The translations under genes and the position numbers were made by a program. The notes beneath the pieces were generated by a model that searched no databases, had not been told where the DNA came from, and saw only the letters and a program-made list of their open reading frames with translations. Positions 36,455 to 48,326 of a stretch of 64,000 bases of DNA are shown here, piece by piece. Source of the DNA: Microstegium vimineum (lineage: Eukaryota > Streptophyta > Magnoliopsida > Poales > Poaceae); NCBI GenBank assembly GCA_022036555.1, contig CM039133.1, positions 45,150,718 through 45,214,717 of the forward strand, written 5' to 3'. Each line of letters starts with the position of its first letter. Position 1 is the stretch's first letter.

Positions 36455-37678
36455 ATTGCACGAGTGATTCTTACCTTTCAATTTAAGATCAATATTGGCA
36501 CACCACCATTGAGTATTTGCTCCCATATATTACACGATTATTGGTGTACAAAGATCAATCACGGGATGTGTGTGCACGTACAGCAGGAGAGATACTTGTT
36601 GTTTGTGGACAATAAATATTTTCGTTGAAAATAGATGGATAAGAAATATGAGACTTTGCTTACGATTTTTTGTTCTGCTTCGGTTCAAATTTCTTCCCTA
36701 TTCCTTTGATTAGTTTGTTTTGCTGAATATCTTTATAAAAATTGCATGTTGTGCTCTCCTAGATGATAGAACTATTTCTTTTTTTCTGGAAAAAAATAAT
36801 GTTTGTTAGTAGAGTGGAGAGATCGATAAACAATATCAAGGCCCTATAGTTAACATTGTTTGAAGCCACAAGGTAGGAAACAAATTGTATTCGTCTTAAT
36901 ACACATTTACACTGAATTTTTTCATTGTATGATTGGTGACTTCATCAACCCTTAAAAGATTCCCCTTCATAAAAGACTAATCCTAGATTACATAGATACT
37001 GGTACAGATTAATACAGAGGAAGAACAAGCAATAATGAAAGCACTAGTTTGTAGTTCATTAACCAGCTGCTAGCAAATTGGAGATTAACAACGGGGTGCA
37101 CTATGGAGGCACCAGATCCAATTGGGGGTAAAAATTATTGGTAGTACTAGAAAAGATATGCAACTTTCTACGTAGTTGACTACTTTTTCGTTTGACTATA
37201 TATTGTCAGCTGTTGCATACAATTCCTCTTTAGCAGATTAAGGTACGCAGTGCAAGGGTCAACTACTGAAGAATACTTAATGAGATGCAACATGCATGTC
37301 AAAGTAGAAAGGGGTTCTAAGGTATATAACAAAATTCAAAACATGCCAAAGGCGCGCAACAGGATGTGTATAGCTTTTAACATGCACAATATCCTCTAAT
37401 CTAGGACTAGGAGTTCACCAAACTTTTGCCTCAAAGAACATGACCTTGTCTATAATGTCTTCAATACAAAATAATAATGACCAACTTACCACGGTATCCT
37501 ACACAGTTAGTTTCACAAATAATCGTCACATACTTATTTACACAATTAGTCTTAACATGCACGGCCAATAGAGAGAAGGGTTAATTACTCAACATGTGTG
37601 CAGTTGTAACTGTGTCATGCTTTCTGGTGAGTGGCAAGTAGGATGAAGGAAAGCGTAATAAACTGAAAAGGACAAATA
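36455..37678. other. Spacer without recognised features
   Basis: AT-rich, no gene, RNA or complete element that I can support. Confidence 0.5.
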
Positions 37679-37679
37679 A

Positions 37680-38088
37680 TTAAGGGGTTTGTTCGTTTAC
37701 AATATTACAGAAATGATTTTGGGCAACAGATGCATTTTTTTTTTGGCAAAAGTAGCTCGATCAAAATCTGTCACTGAAAATGATTTCTTAGCCGGCACGC
37801 CTCTAGAAATGGAAGCATTTCTCTGCTCTAAATTAAGGCCTCATTTGTTAGGTTTCTATCGATTCCAGGTTCTCTAACGCATTCATTGTTTACGTTGTTC
37901 ACAGGAGTTGTCTCTCATCTCTCCAGCCTCCTCTCACAGTGCCAGTGGGAAGAAGTGAAGTTAAAAAAACTGAATTCTTCTATGAGATGAGAAAAGAGGA
38001 GAGATAAAAACGGTTTCTGATATATGAACACTGAATGCGTCAGATCGAGAAGCTAGAGGCGGTAGGAGCCCAACCAAACAAACCCTTA
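37680..38088. mobile_element. Tourist-like MITE, possibly nested pair
   Basis: TTAAGGGGTTTGTTCG at 37680 and, inverted, TTAAGGGTTTGTTTGG at 38088 frame the segment. A second left end, TTAAGGCCTCATTTGTTAGG, at about 37836 could pair with the same right end, giving a 250-bp element inside or instead of the 409-bp one. Confidence 0.5.
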
Positions 38089-38099
38089 AATATGTAAAG

Positions 38100-38690
38100 A
38101 ACATTTAAATTTCTAACTTTTGCAAATAAGTCAGGCGAAGATGTACTTTATGTCAAAATTGTAGTACATAGAGAGAAAATTTTTAGTACATAGAGAGATC
38201 TAAAAATTTAGATTTTATGTCCTTTTCATTTAAACTTCTTAGTGCATGAAAAATTTGTTTAAAAATTTTCAACTTCGAAATTGTTTTTTCAATTTTCTAA
38301 ATAACCTAGTATGGAGAAAAAACTTAAAACCAAAGTTGTAGTACTAGAATAGATAACTAACTTTGTACTTAACTACTTTTTTATTGGAAATAATTTAGTG
38401 ACTATTAGTTCAAAAATTTAAAAATTTTCCTCAGATGGAGAAATTACCTAAATTAGAGTTGTATCACTCCAAGTGACATGGAACTTTGTAGTTGAAATCT
38501 TCTTTTTTTCAAAAAATTAGGATCCAAAACTTATGTCTTAAATTAAATTAATAATTTTGAAATTTAAAATTTCCAAATAACTCATGATGAAAATGAAAAT
38601 GAAGTTGTAGTACTCAAAAAATCTAAAACTTTTCAGTTCAAAATGATTTTTTAAATTCATTTTGAATCTCAAATATTCTTTATAATATTT
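38100..38690. repeat. CACTA-type filler repeat, copy 3
   Basis: Four to five diverged units near 120-150 bp with GAAGTTGTAGTACT, AACTTTGTAGTT and TTTTCATTT words and a run of AAATTTAAAAATTT-type palindromes. No CACTA terminus borders it. Confidence 0.5.
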
Positions 38691-38749
38691 TCTAAAGTAA
38701 ATACAAAATGAATGTATGTGCTACACGGTGACAACTCACAGTTAACTCT

Positions 38750-38840
38750 GAGGCGCAGTGGTAACTGGAACAACCGCGCTAGACCTGAGGTTGTAAGTTT
38801 GATCCTCAGCAACCAAATGAGGCATATGTTATGCAAAAAA
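38750..38840 (+). mobile_element. tRNA-derived SINE-like fragment
   Basis: GAGGCGCAGTGGTAACTGG (near 38750) resembles an RNA polymerase III A box and AGTTTGATCCT at 38796-38806 a B box, about 33 bases apart as in tRNA-derived SINEs. An A8 run ends it at about 38839. Short and not folded like a functional tRNA. Confidence 0.45.
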
Positions 38841-39239
38841 AATCGTGTCACTTATAATTTTTTATTGATGGGCATCTTCAAGAGATTAAAAATACTATCT
38901 TTTTATCCAATTTATAAATTATAAGAAATAATATTTTTCGAGACCGCTAGGTTGTTTTAGAACCATCCTTACAAATCAATTTTGGACCTGCACAAGGCAT
39001 TTGGAATGTTGCCAATATTGAGGCTTCCCAGCTGCGCCTCCAAAAATATTTTTTGTTATTATAGTGTTATTTCTCTCTTAGGACTCGTAGGTTTACCGAT
39101 ATGGGGCGTCCTAATCCCTCCCACAACCATGCATGTAGATTGAGGTGGATTATGGTGAAGCTATAAACAAGCCCACAACTAGATATATCAGAGGGGATAA
39201 TGGAGAGCTTGACTTATATAACAAATTAAATATTTAATC

Positions 39240-40417
39240 ACCCTCAGGCCTGAGAATTCGGTTTGATGGACCGTGTCGTCCCGTGCGCAGGGCGACTCAG
39301 GCGGCTCTCTCTTCGCCGCACCGCCTCCAGCCCCCTCCCTCTTCTCTCGTCTCGCCGTCGTTGGAGTGGGATGCCGGTAAGACCGTGCGGACTGCTGTGA
39401 TGGCGGCGGCGGGGCCTTTTTGTGCTGCGGCGTTGGAGCGGCGGCGGGGCGCCTCTTCTTCGGCTCCGGCGTTCTTCGGGCGCGGTCTGGGCGGCGGCGG
39501 CCGGCCAACGATGGACCAAAGGCTTCGGTTCTCCGGCCACCAGACCATCATGCAACCAAGGGGCCTCGTGACTTTGGGGTCGGCGGATTCGGCCCTCGCG
39601 CCGTTCCGGCGGCCGGATCTAGAAGGCAGTGGAGGAGGAGGTTCGGGCGGAGGGAGCAGAGGTGGATGAGTCCTAGTGATGGCGTGTGGCCGGATCTGAG
39701 GCTTCGAGACGTGGGTGGTTGTGTTGGCGGTGGCCGTCCAGCGTCGCTCCTGTTGATGGCCGTATCTGGGCCTCAGGCGTTTGATTCGGTACACCTGCCG
39801 GTTCTGGGCTCCGGTGCGTGGAGGTGAGGATGGCCTGAGTGGAGGTGTGGTGGTCGTCTAGCGCCGTCTCTGATTGAGGCCATATCTGCATGCTGGTGGT
39901 GCACTTCCTAAGAACTCTATTGCTATGGATCTGGAGGCAGTCTTCCTCGATGGTCACTGGCGTAATGACATGGATTTCGGTGAGACAGCTGCTGTTTTTT
40001 TTATGACGGTGACGTCCGTGGGTGCCACTTCCTCGTTGGAGGCGTCACCACTTCTCTCCAACACATGGCGTCTGCTTGTCAATCGAGATGAAAATCCAAG
40101 ACCGGTCTTCTTGGTCGGGCGATGGTGGCATCTACGTGTATCATATTCTTGTTTAACTTTTGAAAGATTTCTTGTTGGTTGTTTGTGTTGGTGTCAGTAT
40201 AGTTATCTCCTGAATTTCTTAGCGTTGTTGCCGTGCATTTGGCGATGTATTCTGGTCTTGTAGCAGGCCGGAATGCCACGGATGACTTCTAGAGCTCCTA
40301 GTTTATTTTCCCTTTCGTTTTTCTGACCTGAGGCCTCAGCTTTGTAATAATTGGTCTGATTCTACCTGTTGGTAGATGAAACCGGGTATGAATATATCCA
40401 TTATCTAAAAAAAAATG
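39240..40417 (+). mobile_element. GC-rich non-LTR-like retroposed sequence
   Basis: An abrupt GC-rich block (39280-39850) grades into a tail ending CCGGGTATGAATATATCC, then TTATCT and nine A. A closely similar 3' end occurs inverted at 46676. Several frames are open across the GC-rich part on both strands, but none shows a known domain. I read it as the 3' part of a non-LTR element; start and target duplication were not found. Confidence 0.45.
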
Positions 40418-40821
40418 AGAAAAGATCTAAAGAGATGAGAGAGATTTTGACTCGTAGGGGATGTCTCCTCAATCACTTCCAATAATACTTACCAAAGGCC
40501 GAACAAGTCATAAAGGTGGAAAGAAGCACTGCACTTTGAGGGGTTTTTCCCCTCATTTTACAATCAATTTGGGCTTCAATTTGGATCGACTATGCTCCGA
40601 AGAGGGGATTAATTAGGAAATGACATCACTGCGCATGTCATAACCTTGGTGTGATATACTAAGGTACTAGCTAGTGTATATATCATTGTTTTTTGCTATG
40701 GTGTGGCCGATCGAGGTCATCCACAATACAATTCTTTTCACAAATTCTCCTACAAAAAGTGACTTTTTATCGCTTTACTTGGCATGTGATGCTGAAACGT
40801 CAGACCCGGATCCAGCGCATA

Positions 40822-41010
40822 AGGGCACTCCCAATGCAAGACTCTGTCATGAAGTCCAAGACTAATTTTACCACTTATTTATGTCATTTTGCTGATGTGG
40901 AAGTATATTTATTGAAGAAAGATGATGAAAAAACAATACTCGAAGTCCACAATATTTAAGGTAATAAATAGGTTTAGACTCTATGATAGAGTGTGTATTG
41001 GGAGTACCCT
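40822..41010. mobile_element. MITE with GGGCACTCCCAATG ends
   Basis: Left end AGGGCACTCCCAATGCAAGA and right end, inverted, AGGGTACTCCCAATACACAC. About 190 bp, non-coding. Ends of this type are common in grass MITEs; a clear target duplication is not visible. Confidence 0.65.
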
Positions 41011-41173
41011 TCGTTGCTAGGAATACAAAATCAATACATTTTTAAAAAAAGGCTTGCTTAATGCTTAGTGACCATGGCACAATCCGAGATATGGTAGTTG
41101 CATGCTCGACTCATTTTCAAATGCTATGACCACCGAGGCATCGACTAGGATTTCATGGTAGGATGCCTCATTA

Positions 41174-41477
41174 GGTCAGTCTCAATGGGAGTGTTATTTG
41201 AGTTCCATTCGCATTAAATATGTTGACATATAGGCATTTTCGATGACATGACAGTGTATTTAAGAAGAGAGAGAAGAAATGAGTCATGAAACTAGGCTTC
41301 AATGCACACTCTCTTGGCACAGATACCAACTCTTCATGAGTCATGAAATTAAATGCATATGAAACTATAGAATGAAACTCTCCACTGAGAGTGTGTGTTT
41401 CATCCGAGTTTCATTTCATTTTGTATGACGTGGCAGTCTTGGAAACAACATCATGAAACTCTGTATTGAGACTGGCC
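41174..41477. mobile_element. Tourist-like (PIF/Harbinger) MITE
   Basis: Ends GGTCAGTCTCAATG and, inverted, GGCCAGTCTCAATA, flanked by TTA at 41171-41173 and 41478-41480. 304 bp with repeated GAAACTC / GAGTTTC words. It is a relative of the 191-bp copy at 17520. Confidence 0.88.
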
Positions 41478-41589
41478 TTAGGAAGACAGGAAACCAAAAT
41501 ATAAAAATTCTGAAATGTCCGCGCACAATGTTGGGAAACCTAACATCGTAATAATTTTTTTTTTGCATGAACCAAATCAAGATAGTACT

Positions 41590-43985
41590 AACTTCCTGCT
41601 CACTACTATATAATTGATTTTCAATGGCATCATTGTTTTTCCCCAAACAACTTCTTATAAATCAGCCTCTATAAAGTTCTCGTGAACTGAGCTGTTTCTA
41701 TAAACCAATTTATTGAGAAGAGAGAAGGGATACTTTATAATATTTCAGGCGTATAGAGGTGGCTCGAAACACCACCACGAAAATTGTGTTTCTGGCGATG
41801 ACTTTCTAGCCGCCTCTCAAAATCGAGCACAAAATTATGTAGGGGATTTCGGGTAAATTGTGCAGGGGAACAAGATTCTCCAATTGTTAGGAAATTTGGA
41901 CTAGCATCAAAAGAACTGATCTTTAGATATATATACTATCAAAAGAATCAGCATAAATATTTACCATTAAAAGATGCCTTTTATGTTCGTTTGGCTTATC
42001 AGTTATTAAAATAATGTTTTTCTCTCACAACAAAACGGTCAGAAACAACCGATCTTTATCAGCTAATGAAACGATCAGGCGAATAGGTCAGTAATTTTTT
42101 AGCAGCTTGGCACCTGTTAACTTGGAAGGTACCCCGTCGGGGAGACCCTGGTCTGGAATCGCACGTACGTGCACTGCAATCTTGCGGCCTAGTCTACCGA
42201 CCCACACTGCATCGCTGAGACCGAGAAGAACACCAGAGCCTCGATATCTGCCTGCATCGCCAAGAAGAGTACGTCAGAAAGGATCTAAACCAACGCCAAC
42301 TTTTTCTAGGCGAAAATAGTTTCCAAACCAGACGTTTCTATAAATTCATTTTGTAGGGGTTGTTCCGATAAATTCATTTTGTATGGGCTACTAGTGTAAT
42401 TAGCTGCCCTTATAAATGACCATATTTGGTAGAGATGGTTTAATATTGAGTCGGCCCTACAAATCCGATTTGTAGGGTGATGTTGGTATTTTTTTTATGA
42501 CTATTAGATAATTTAAAGCATATGGTGTAACACTTCACCTAGGATTATATCATATATCGTATTTCCATGATGAACGGAAAGTGTACTAACTGGGTAGATA
42601 CAAGTGAGTATATGATAACTGGGTAGATAGAATCTTATAACAATAATATCTAGTCAAGGTCTTGTAGAAATAAAGGATTAGTCACCCCTTGCTAACAGGA
42701 GGCGATAGGTGAACAGTAGGGAGTGAAACCCTACTAGAAACGTCTTATACTGTTATAATGGTCTTACCTTTTAATAACTTGTTTGCCACACGTGCTGGAA
42801 TACAAAGATTAGATAGGATTGTCACCACCTGCTAGCATGTACAAATAATCCGTACAACAAGCGGTCTACACATGTAAAATATAGCTTAGACACCATGTCT
42901 ATACTACACTTACTACTCTAATCTTCATAAGTAATTACAACCCTTCACTAAAGTAAAGCCATGTACAAATAAAACAAGCATATAACTAGTATACCAGAAC
43001 TAGAATTATCAATCGCTAAGAAAAACTCGGATATATTACTTACAAGAAGATTGCATCCACGCGAGGTAGAGCATGGAGGAGACTCCCGATAGGCCCGAGG
43101 CTTCCTCCAGAAGACTTCCCTCACTCTCTCCCTTCTAGCATAGCACTACAGTAGAGCTTCGCTATGCTACTAAAAATAGTTTACTCCAATGTGTCATGAC
43201 TTGAGAGTGAGAGTCTAGAGGTGTATTTAGGTGGAGGTGGAGTAGGGGTTACTCCAGCGTCACGTCAACGACCCAAGTGACCTTCCTTCCTAGCCTTTGA
43301 TCCAAACCGACCTTGAACCGTCATTGATCAACGTTATAGATGTGGCATGATGTATGGAGACATGTAGAGAGGGGGGGGTGGAAGAAAATTCAGGTAATTT
43401 GGCTACATAAGGGGGTCGACGACCCCCCTATGGCACGTAGACCATGTGACATTCTCTAAAAGGAAGGTCCTCCCATCATAGAGTGCTCTAGCTTGATGGT
43501 GGCCCTGGAAGCTTCATAATATGGTCGCTCGACCCCCCCCCCCAATATGACTCTTGAACTTTGTCATGTTCCTCTAGAAGGTGTCCCCATATGTCATAGA
43601 AAAGTTTGGTATTTTTCTCTCGCTGGATCTTTCGTTGTGAGACCATGAATGGCTTTATCTTAAGTCGTCTAGAGAAAATACAAAGTTAATCCAAGGTTTC
43701 AAAATGTCTTTGGGAGGCTTCTCTTGGATCCTGGCAGCTTGACCAAGCTTGGAGGGTTCATAGGGGCCGACCATTTAGATAATGTTTTCGGCAAGTTATC
43801 ATCTCCGCATGAACACATTTCAAGGCCCAAATCGAACTATTCATTGGTAAAATATTCTTCTCAAGATTTTATTTTTCCTTAAATTGGAGACCATTGACGG
43901 TGTTTTTAGCATGTAATTTGATGGCTTATCTACCGTCAATAGGTGGCTCTACATTTAGCCGTCCCTATAAAAAGACCGAATATTA
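41590..43985. other. Degenerate region, possibly old CACTA-like
   Basis: CACTACTATATAATTG at 41601 resembles a CACTA end. Inverted pairs such as CCTACAAATCCGATTTGTAGG (split around its centre, 42458-42475) and TCTATAAATTCATTTTGTAGG-like words lie at 41650-42480. I find no matching right end and no gene. 42480-43950 is plain AT-rich sequence with C/G runs near 43365 and 43530. Confidence 0.3.
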
Positions 43986-43989
43986 AAAA

Positions 43990-44500
43990 TTAACTACTAA
44001 CATTTTGAATTTTGAAATGACCTTAGATGAAGAAATAACAAAAAATAAAAGTTGTAGATCTTCAAAAGTTATAGAACTTTGTTGTTTACAGCTTTTTAAT
44101 TTAAATTCATTTGATGCTCAAATGATGTAATTAGTTTCTTTTAAATTTTTAAATTGTGGAAGAACTCTAATTTCTTTTTTTAAACCCTAAACCCTAAAAA
44201 TTGTATCCAGTTTTTCTCTCATATACTAACTTTAAATTATTTACACTTTTTTCTAAAATTTTCAAAATCATGCTCTTTTAATTTATTATCTTCTTACATA
44301 TATTATTTTGGTCATATTTTATTATGAATATTTTAAATTCGAATTTCAGAAAATGATAACTTCAAACAGTATTTTGAAACATTAAATGATTTAGCTCAAG
44401 AAGTTATCAACAATAAAGGTATATAACTCATCAAGATCTACAACTTTTATTTTGATCATTTCTTTATACGAAGTGACAATGTTTATTGTTCAAAAATTAC
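43990..44500. repeat. CACTA-type filler repeat, copy 4
   Basis: Contains AGTTGTAGATCTTCAAAAGT followed by TATAGAACTTTG, nearly the same string as at 24065 and 24180, and an inverted partner (AGATCTACAACTTTTATTTTG) near 44430. Non-coding. Confidence 0.55.
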
Positions 44501-44999
44501 ATATCTCTCGTACGACTTTGATGAAGCGGGCAAGTGGCTAACCGTAATTTTTTTTTGGCCCAGTTCGTGATTTTTGGAAAATGAACCCTTACAAATCTTT
44601 TATGAGCACCTCCAAAAGACTAATAAATCTAAGAAAATATAAGTACCCTTGTCAAGTTGAGGACTTAAACTTAGGTGGTTAGGTTTCAACACAAGCTAAG
44701 GAATCATTACAAGAAACCTAACCAACTGAACTGAGCTAGTTCGTTTACTGCATCTCTTTGAAAATGGTTTTTTTAATGACACTCGATGGAATGGAGTGTC
44801 TCATATCTGATTTACGAGGAAAACAAAAACTAGAACAAAAGAAGATAGACAATAAGGCATAAAACGTTGACAGCAGAGTAGATAGAGGCATTTTTTTACA
44901 ACAGTAGTTTGAGGCTGTTGGCATGATGAAAGGTCTACCACATGTGAACTGCTGGGGCTGTCGTCTGTGCTGGGCATCCAGGCCAGGACCCGGAGAAAA

Positions 45000-45152
45000 C
45001 GTGACGTATTGAAAGTATTTTTCAATATAAATCTATTGATATATATTTTTATATTTTTAAACTCAACAATTTAAAAATTATTCATGATTTATATTTTCAA
45101 TGTTTGACTAAAATCTTATCATAAACGATAACCTTTTTGAGTACGGAGGGAG
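45000..45152. mobile_element. Truncated Stowaway MITE
   Basis: GTACGGAGGGAG followed by TA at 45141-45154 is a canonical Stowaway right end; the body (GTTTGACTAAAATCTTATCA) fits, but the left CTCCCTCCGT end is missing. Confidence 0.6.
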
Positions 45153-45154
45153 TA

Positions 45155-46308
45155 TGCATTGAAGCCTAGTTGCATTGCTGCGTATATATAAACGTTTTAG
45201 GTCACAAGATTTTGAAGCCTGTTATCTTTTAAACCTCTCTACTAATTATCATAATTTAAAATAGCTACAAAACAACTTATTTTATAGTCAGTAATACGAG
45301 CACAAGATTTTGAGGTCCACTGTCGTCAACACATATATTATCTCTTGATATGATCTCGATATATATGGGTACATCGATAACCATATTGCCGTGCTGCAAG
45401 CACAGTCACAAGAAACGTGGTATGGTACCACATTCCGCGTCCTGGGAATATAGTATAATTTTTTTTTGACAGAAAACTTGGTACAATTTGGTATCTATAG
45501 TGTCAAAATCATCTAAAACTAACGTACCATATTTCCCCATCCACGTTCCTTAATCCATCGATCCGGGACCTTTTGTGCTATATGGCTGCAAGTGCAGTTA
45601 ATAGCAACATTGGATTGCCGGTATGTTCGTTAAAGCCAGCTACATAGACAAAGGATATCTTTCATTCACGATGACACGTTATAAAGCAGCTAAGAAATTA
45701 AAAGAGGTATGGGGAAGAAAAGGATACTTTCGGAGGATGGCTACATGTCAAGCGTCTTGGAAACGAAGACACACACAAGTAGCAGACGTAACATCATCTT
45801 ATACGCATATGCAACGTGTGAGAACCGAGCATATATGAGCATCTACTATAGACACGTCTAGCTGCCTATGCATGCAGCACAGCAGTATCAAAGCAGGCCA
45901 CATAATGGCCCATGTAACCTAGTAGCAATAGTATCAACTCGAAGCATGACAAAATTAACGAGTTATTGGCGATTCCTGGTGATGATCGAGCTAATTAGAA
46001 CGAGCATAATTCTGCCTGCTGCTGCTGCTGACACATGTGAATGTTCTGCTCCATCCATATCAGTTCATTGGATCAGTTTGCGTCACTAGGACAACGCAGC
46101 AATAACTGCAATATGTTCCTTCGATCATTTGTCCTGATGGTCTCTTGTGTCCACCATACCATGCTCCAAATATATTCCCAGCTGCCTGCCACGCGTGCAA
46201 TCGAAATTTCAGCATCTCTGAATATATGCATTGTGTAGATGATGGCATGCTTGATGCGTGTGGATACCTAATCTCTAGCCGATCGACCGCCTTGTATTGG
46301 CTACATCT
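45155..46308. other. Spacer without recognised features
   Basis: No gene or complete element recognised on either strand. Confidence 0.45.
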
Positions 46309-46628
46309 GGGGAGATGTTTGGTTCGGCGGCTCCGGCCCCGCATCGCTTTCCAGCGTGAGCAGTTTACGTTGCCAAGCGTTTGGTTGGTCGGATCCGTAG
46401 CGGGGTCACGCCGTGAATGGATCCACTCTAGTATAAAACCGATCCCCTCGACTCCCGACGGTATCAGCTGCCCCGCCAAAAAAATAAGGATGCCGCTGCC
46501 CGCTCACGCACCAACGTTTCTGTAGTCAACCAAACAAATAACGTCTTCAGTTTCCAGCAACCATTAGCAGGAGACAGTTGATTCCCGTTACCTTTATCAT
46601 TTCTAGTACTGAACCAAACAGCTTGCCC
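46309..46628. mobile_element. MITE-like element with TGTTTGGTTC ends
   Basis: GGGGAGATGTTTGGTTC at 46309 and, inverted, GGGCAAGCTGTTTGGTTC at 46628. 320 bp, GC-rich on the left. The flanking bases do not form an obvious duplication. Confidence 0.45.
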
Positions 46629-46675
46629 AGGAAAGAATGTTTTTTTTAGTAGCAAGAATCAAGATGAATAACTCA

Positions 46676-48326
46676 TTTTTTTCGATAAAGGATATTCAAT
46701 ATCCGGCCTCTACATCCGGGGATGTACACAACCAATTGTTACAAAAGGAGATAGAAAAAATAAAAGAGAGAAAAGTCATAGTCTTATACATAGACTAGTA
46801 CAATACAACAAACGATAAATGTTTCGACCCTCTATTTGAACGAGAGGGCGTCCTTAGCTTGCTCGATCTTTGCGCCGCAGCTGAGTCCCAAATGTCGTAG
46901 TGCAGGGCATGGCTAGGAGCAGTCAGTGGCGGATCCAGGACAAGATTCAAGGGGGTCTGATCTCTTATTCTTCCTCCAATCTTTCTATTTTTTCTTCCTT
47001 TTCTCCTCTTTTCTTCTCCCTCAACCTCTCAAAAAGATTGAAGGAGGGGCTAATCTCTTCTTCTTCCTCTAATCTCTCTAATTTTCCTTCTTTTCTACCT
47101 TTTCCCCCCTCAATTTCTTTACTTTTTGCATTGATATATCAGCTGTAGGGGGGGCTGGAGCCCACCCACCCCCCCCCCCTTTAGATCCGCCACTGGGAGC
47201 AGTTGTGCTTATGTTGATGCCTTCAAGAAGGTAAATGGCGACGTCCGCATACGCCATCATCAATGAAAGGAAAAGGAAATTACAGCGACGCCTCCAAGGG
47301 GGAAGATGACGTTGATTGCGTCATCGCCGCCGGCCCAGCACCGCCACGTAGGGTTTTCACCCGTATTCCAAGAACCTGGACATGCACATCCAAGTCGAAC
47401 CTGCATAGAACTAGATGCCGGAGATGATCGGTAGGGTCTTCACCAGATGCAGCGAAAGCAGTAGAAAAACAGGGGACGACGGTGTACTTTGATGTGAATG
47501 TCGGAGGCTTGCAGCCAATTCGCGGGCCGCCTGGGAGCGACGTGGTCTGTGGGAGGGCAGGTTGGACGGCTTGTCGAGATGGCCTGTGCCAACACTTGCA
47601 TCCCCATCCGGTGCCCGGGAGTCCAAATCGATCCCTAAGCCGCCGCCAGGGAAAATGTCCCCGACCCGAGGCAACACCCGCTCGAGTCTGCATTGCCGGA
47701 GCACCACCCGCACCGAGAAGGGGGCAGCACGGGGCAGCAGCCGGAGGATCCAGGTATGAGATACCCAGATCGGCCCGCCACCGCTAGACCCCTTCACCGG
47801 TGCGGTTACGCTGGCCGCCGAGTTCGTCCATCCACCCTATATAATACGCCTCCGCGGAAGGTGGGGGTGGTGGCAAGCCACGACAGGTGGGGTGGGAGAC
47901 TCGATGGAGGTCCGTCTGGGCCGTCGCAACACCGGTGCTCTCGCCAGAAGCTTAGCATTCCGCCGCCGCCAACGTGCGCCGACAGCCGGGAAGCCCACGC
48001 CCGCGCCCGGATCTGGCCGAACTTTGCCTCTCGGGGCCGGATTCGGAGTCCAGGGTGCGCACCACGAACCACCTGCTTGCAGCCACTGAGCCTCAACCGC
48101 CAGGCACAAATCTGTGCAAGGAGAGAGTAGATCCGTCCACGGAGGACTCGGAAGAACAGGGTGTGGGGGAAGAGGCGTCAGCAGCCATGGATGAAAGAAA
48201 AAGAAACAGAGAGGGTGTAGGGCCCTGCTGCTGCCTTCATCGCCTAGCACGGCGGACTGCCGGCAAGCTCTAGCAGCAGCACGGAGGGGATGGGGTGGGC
48301 TGTGGCCGGCGGCGGAGTGGGTTGGG
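46676..48326 (-). mobile_element. GC-rich non-LTR-like retroposed sequence, minus strand
   Basis: Read on the minus strand the right-hand GC-rich block (47280-48326) leads to a 3' end GGCCGGATATTGAATATCC then TTTATCG and seven A. This resembles the plus-strand end at 40417. A hAT MITE is inserted at 46924-47195. Overlapping open frames on both strands at 47280-48270 reflect GC content; I recognise no domain. Confidence 0.42.
46924..47195. mobile_element. hAT-type MITE
   Basis: Ends CAGTGGCGGATC and GATCCGCCACTG are perfect inverses; the 8-bp duplication GGAGCAGT is perfect at 46916-46923 and 47196-47203. 272 bp; inside, a CTCTTCTTCTTCC-type segment is duplicated and C runs mark the right side. 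Confidence 0.93.

Noticed and set aside
38750..38820. tRNA gene
   Set aside because: No cloverleaf or clear anticodon arm; only Pol III box-like words.
39188..39957. Six overlapping open frames
   Set aside because: GC-rich sequence gives open frames in most phases; the block ends in an A-tailed non-LTR-like 3' end.
47280..48273. Possible gene cluster
   Set aside because: Overlapping frames on both strands without domains; explained by GC content of a retroposed sequence.
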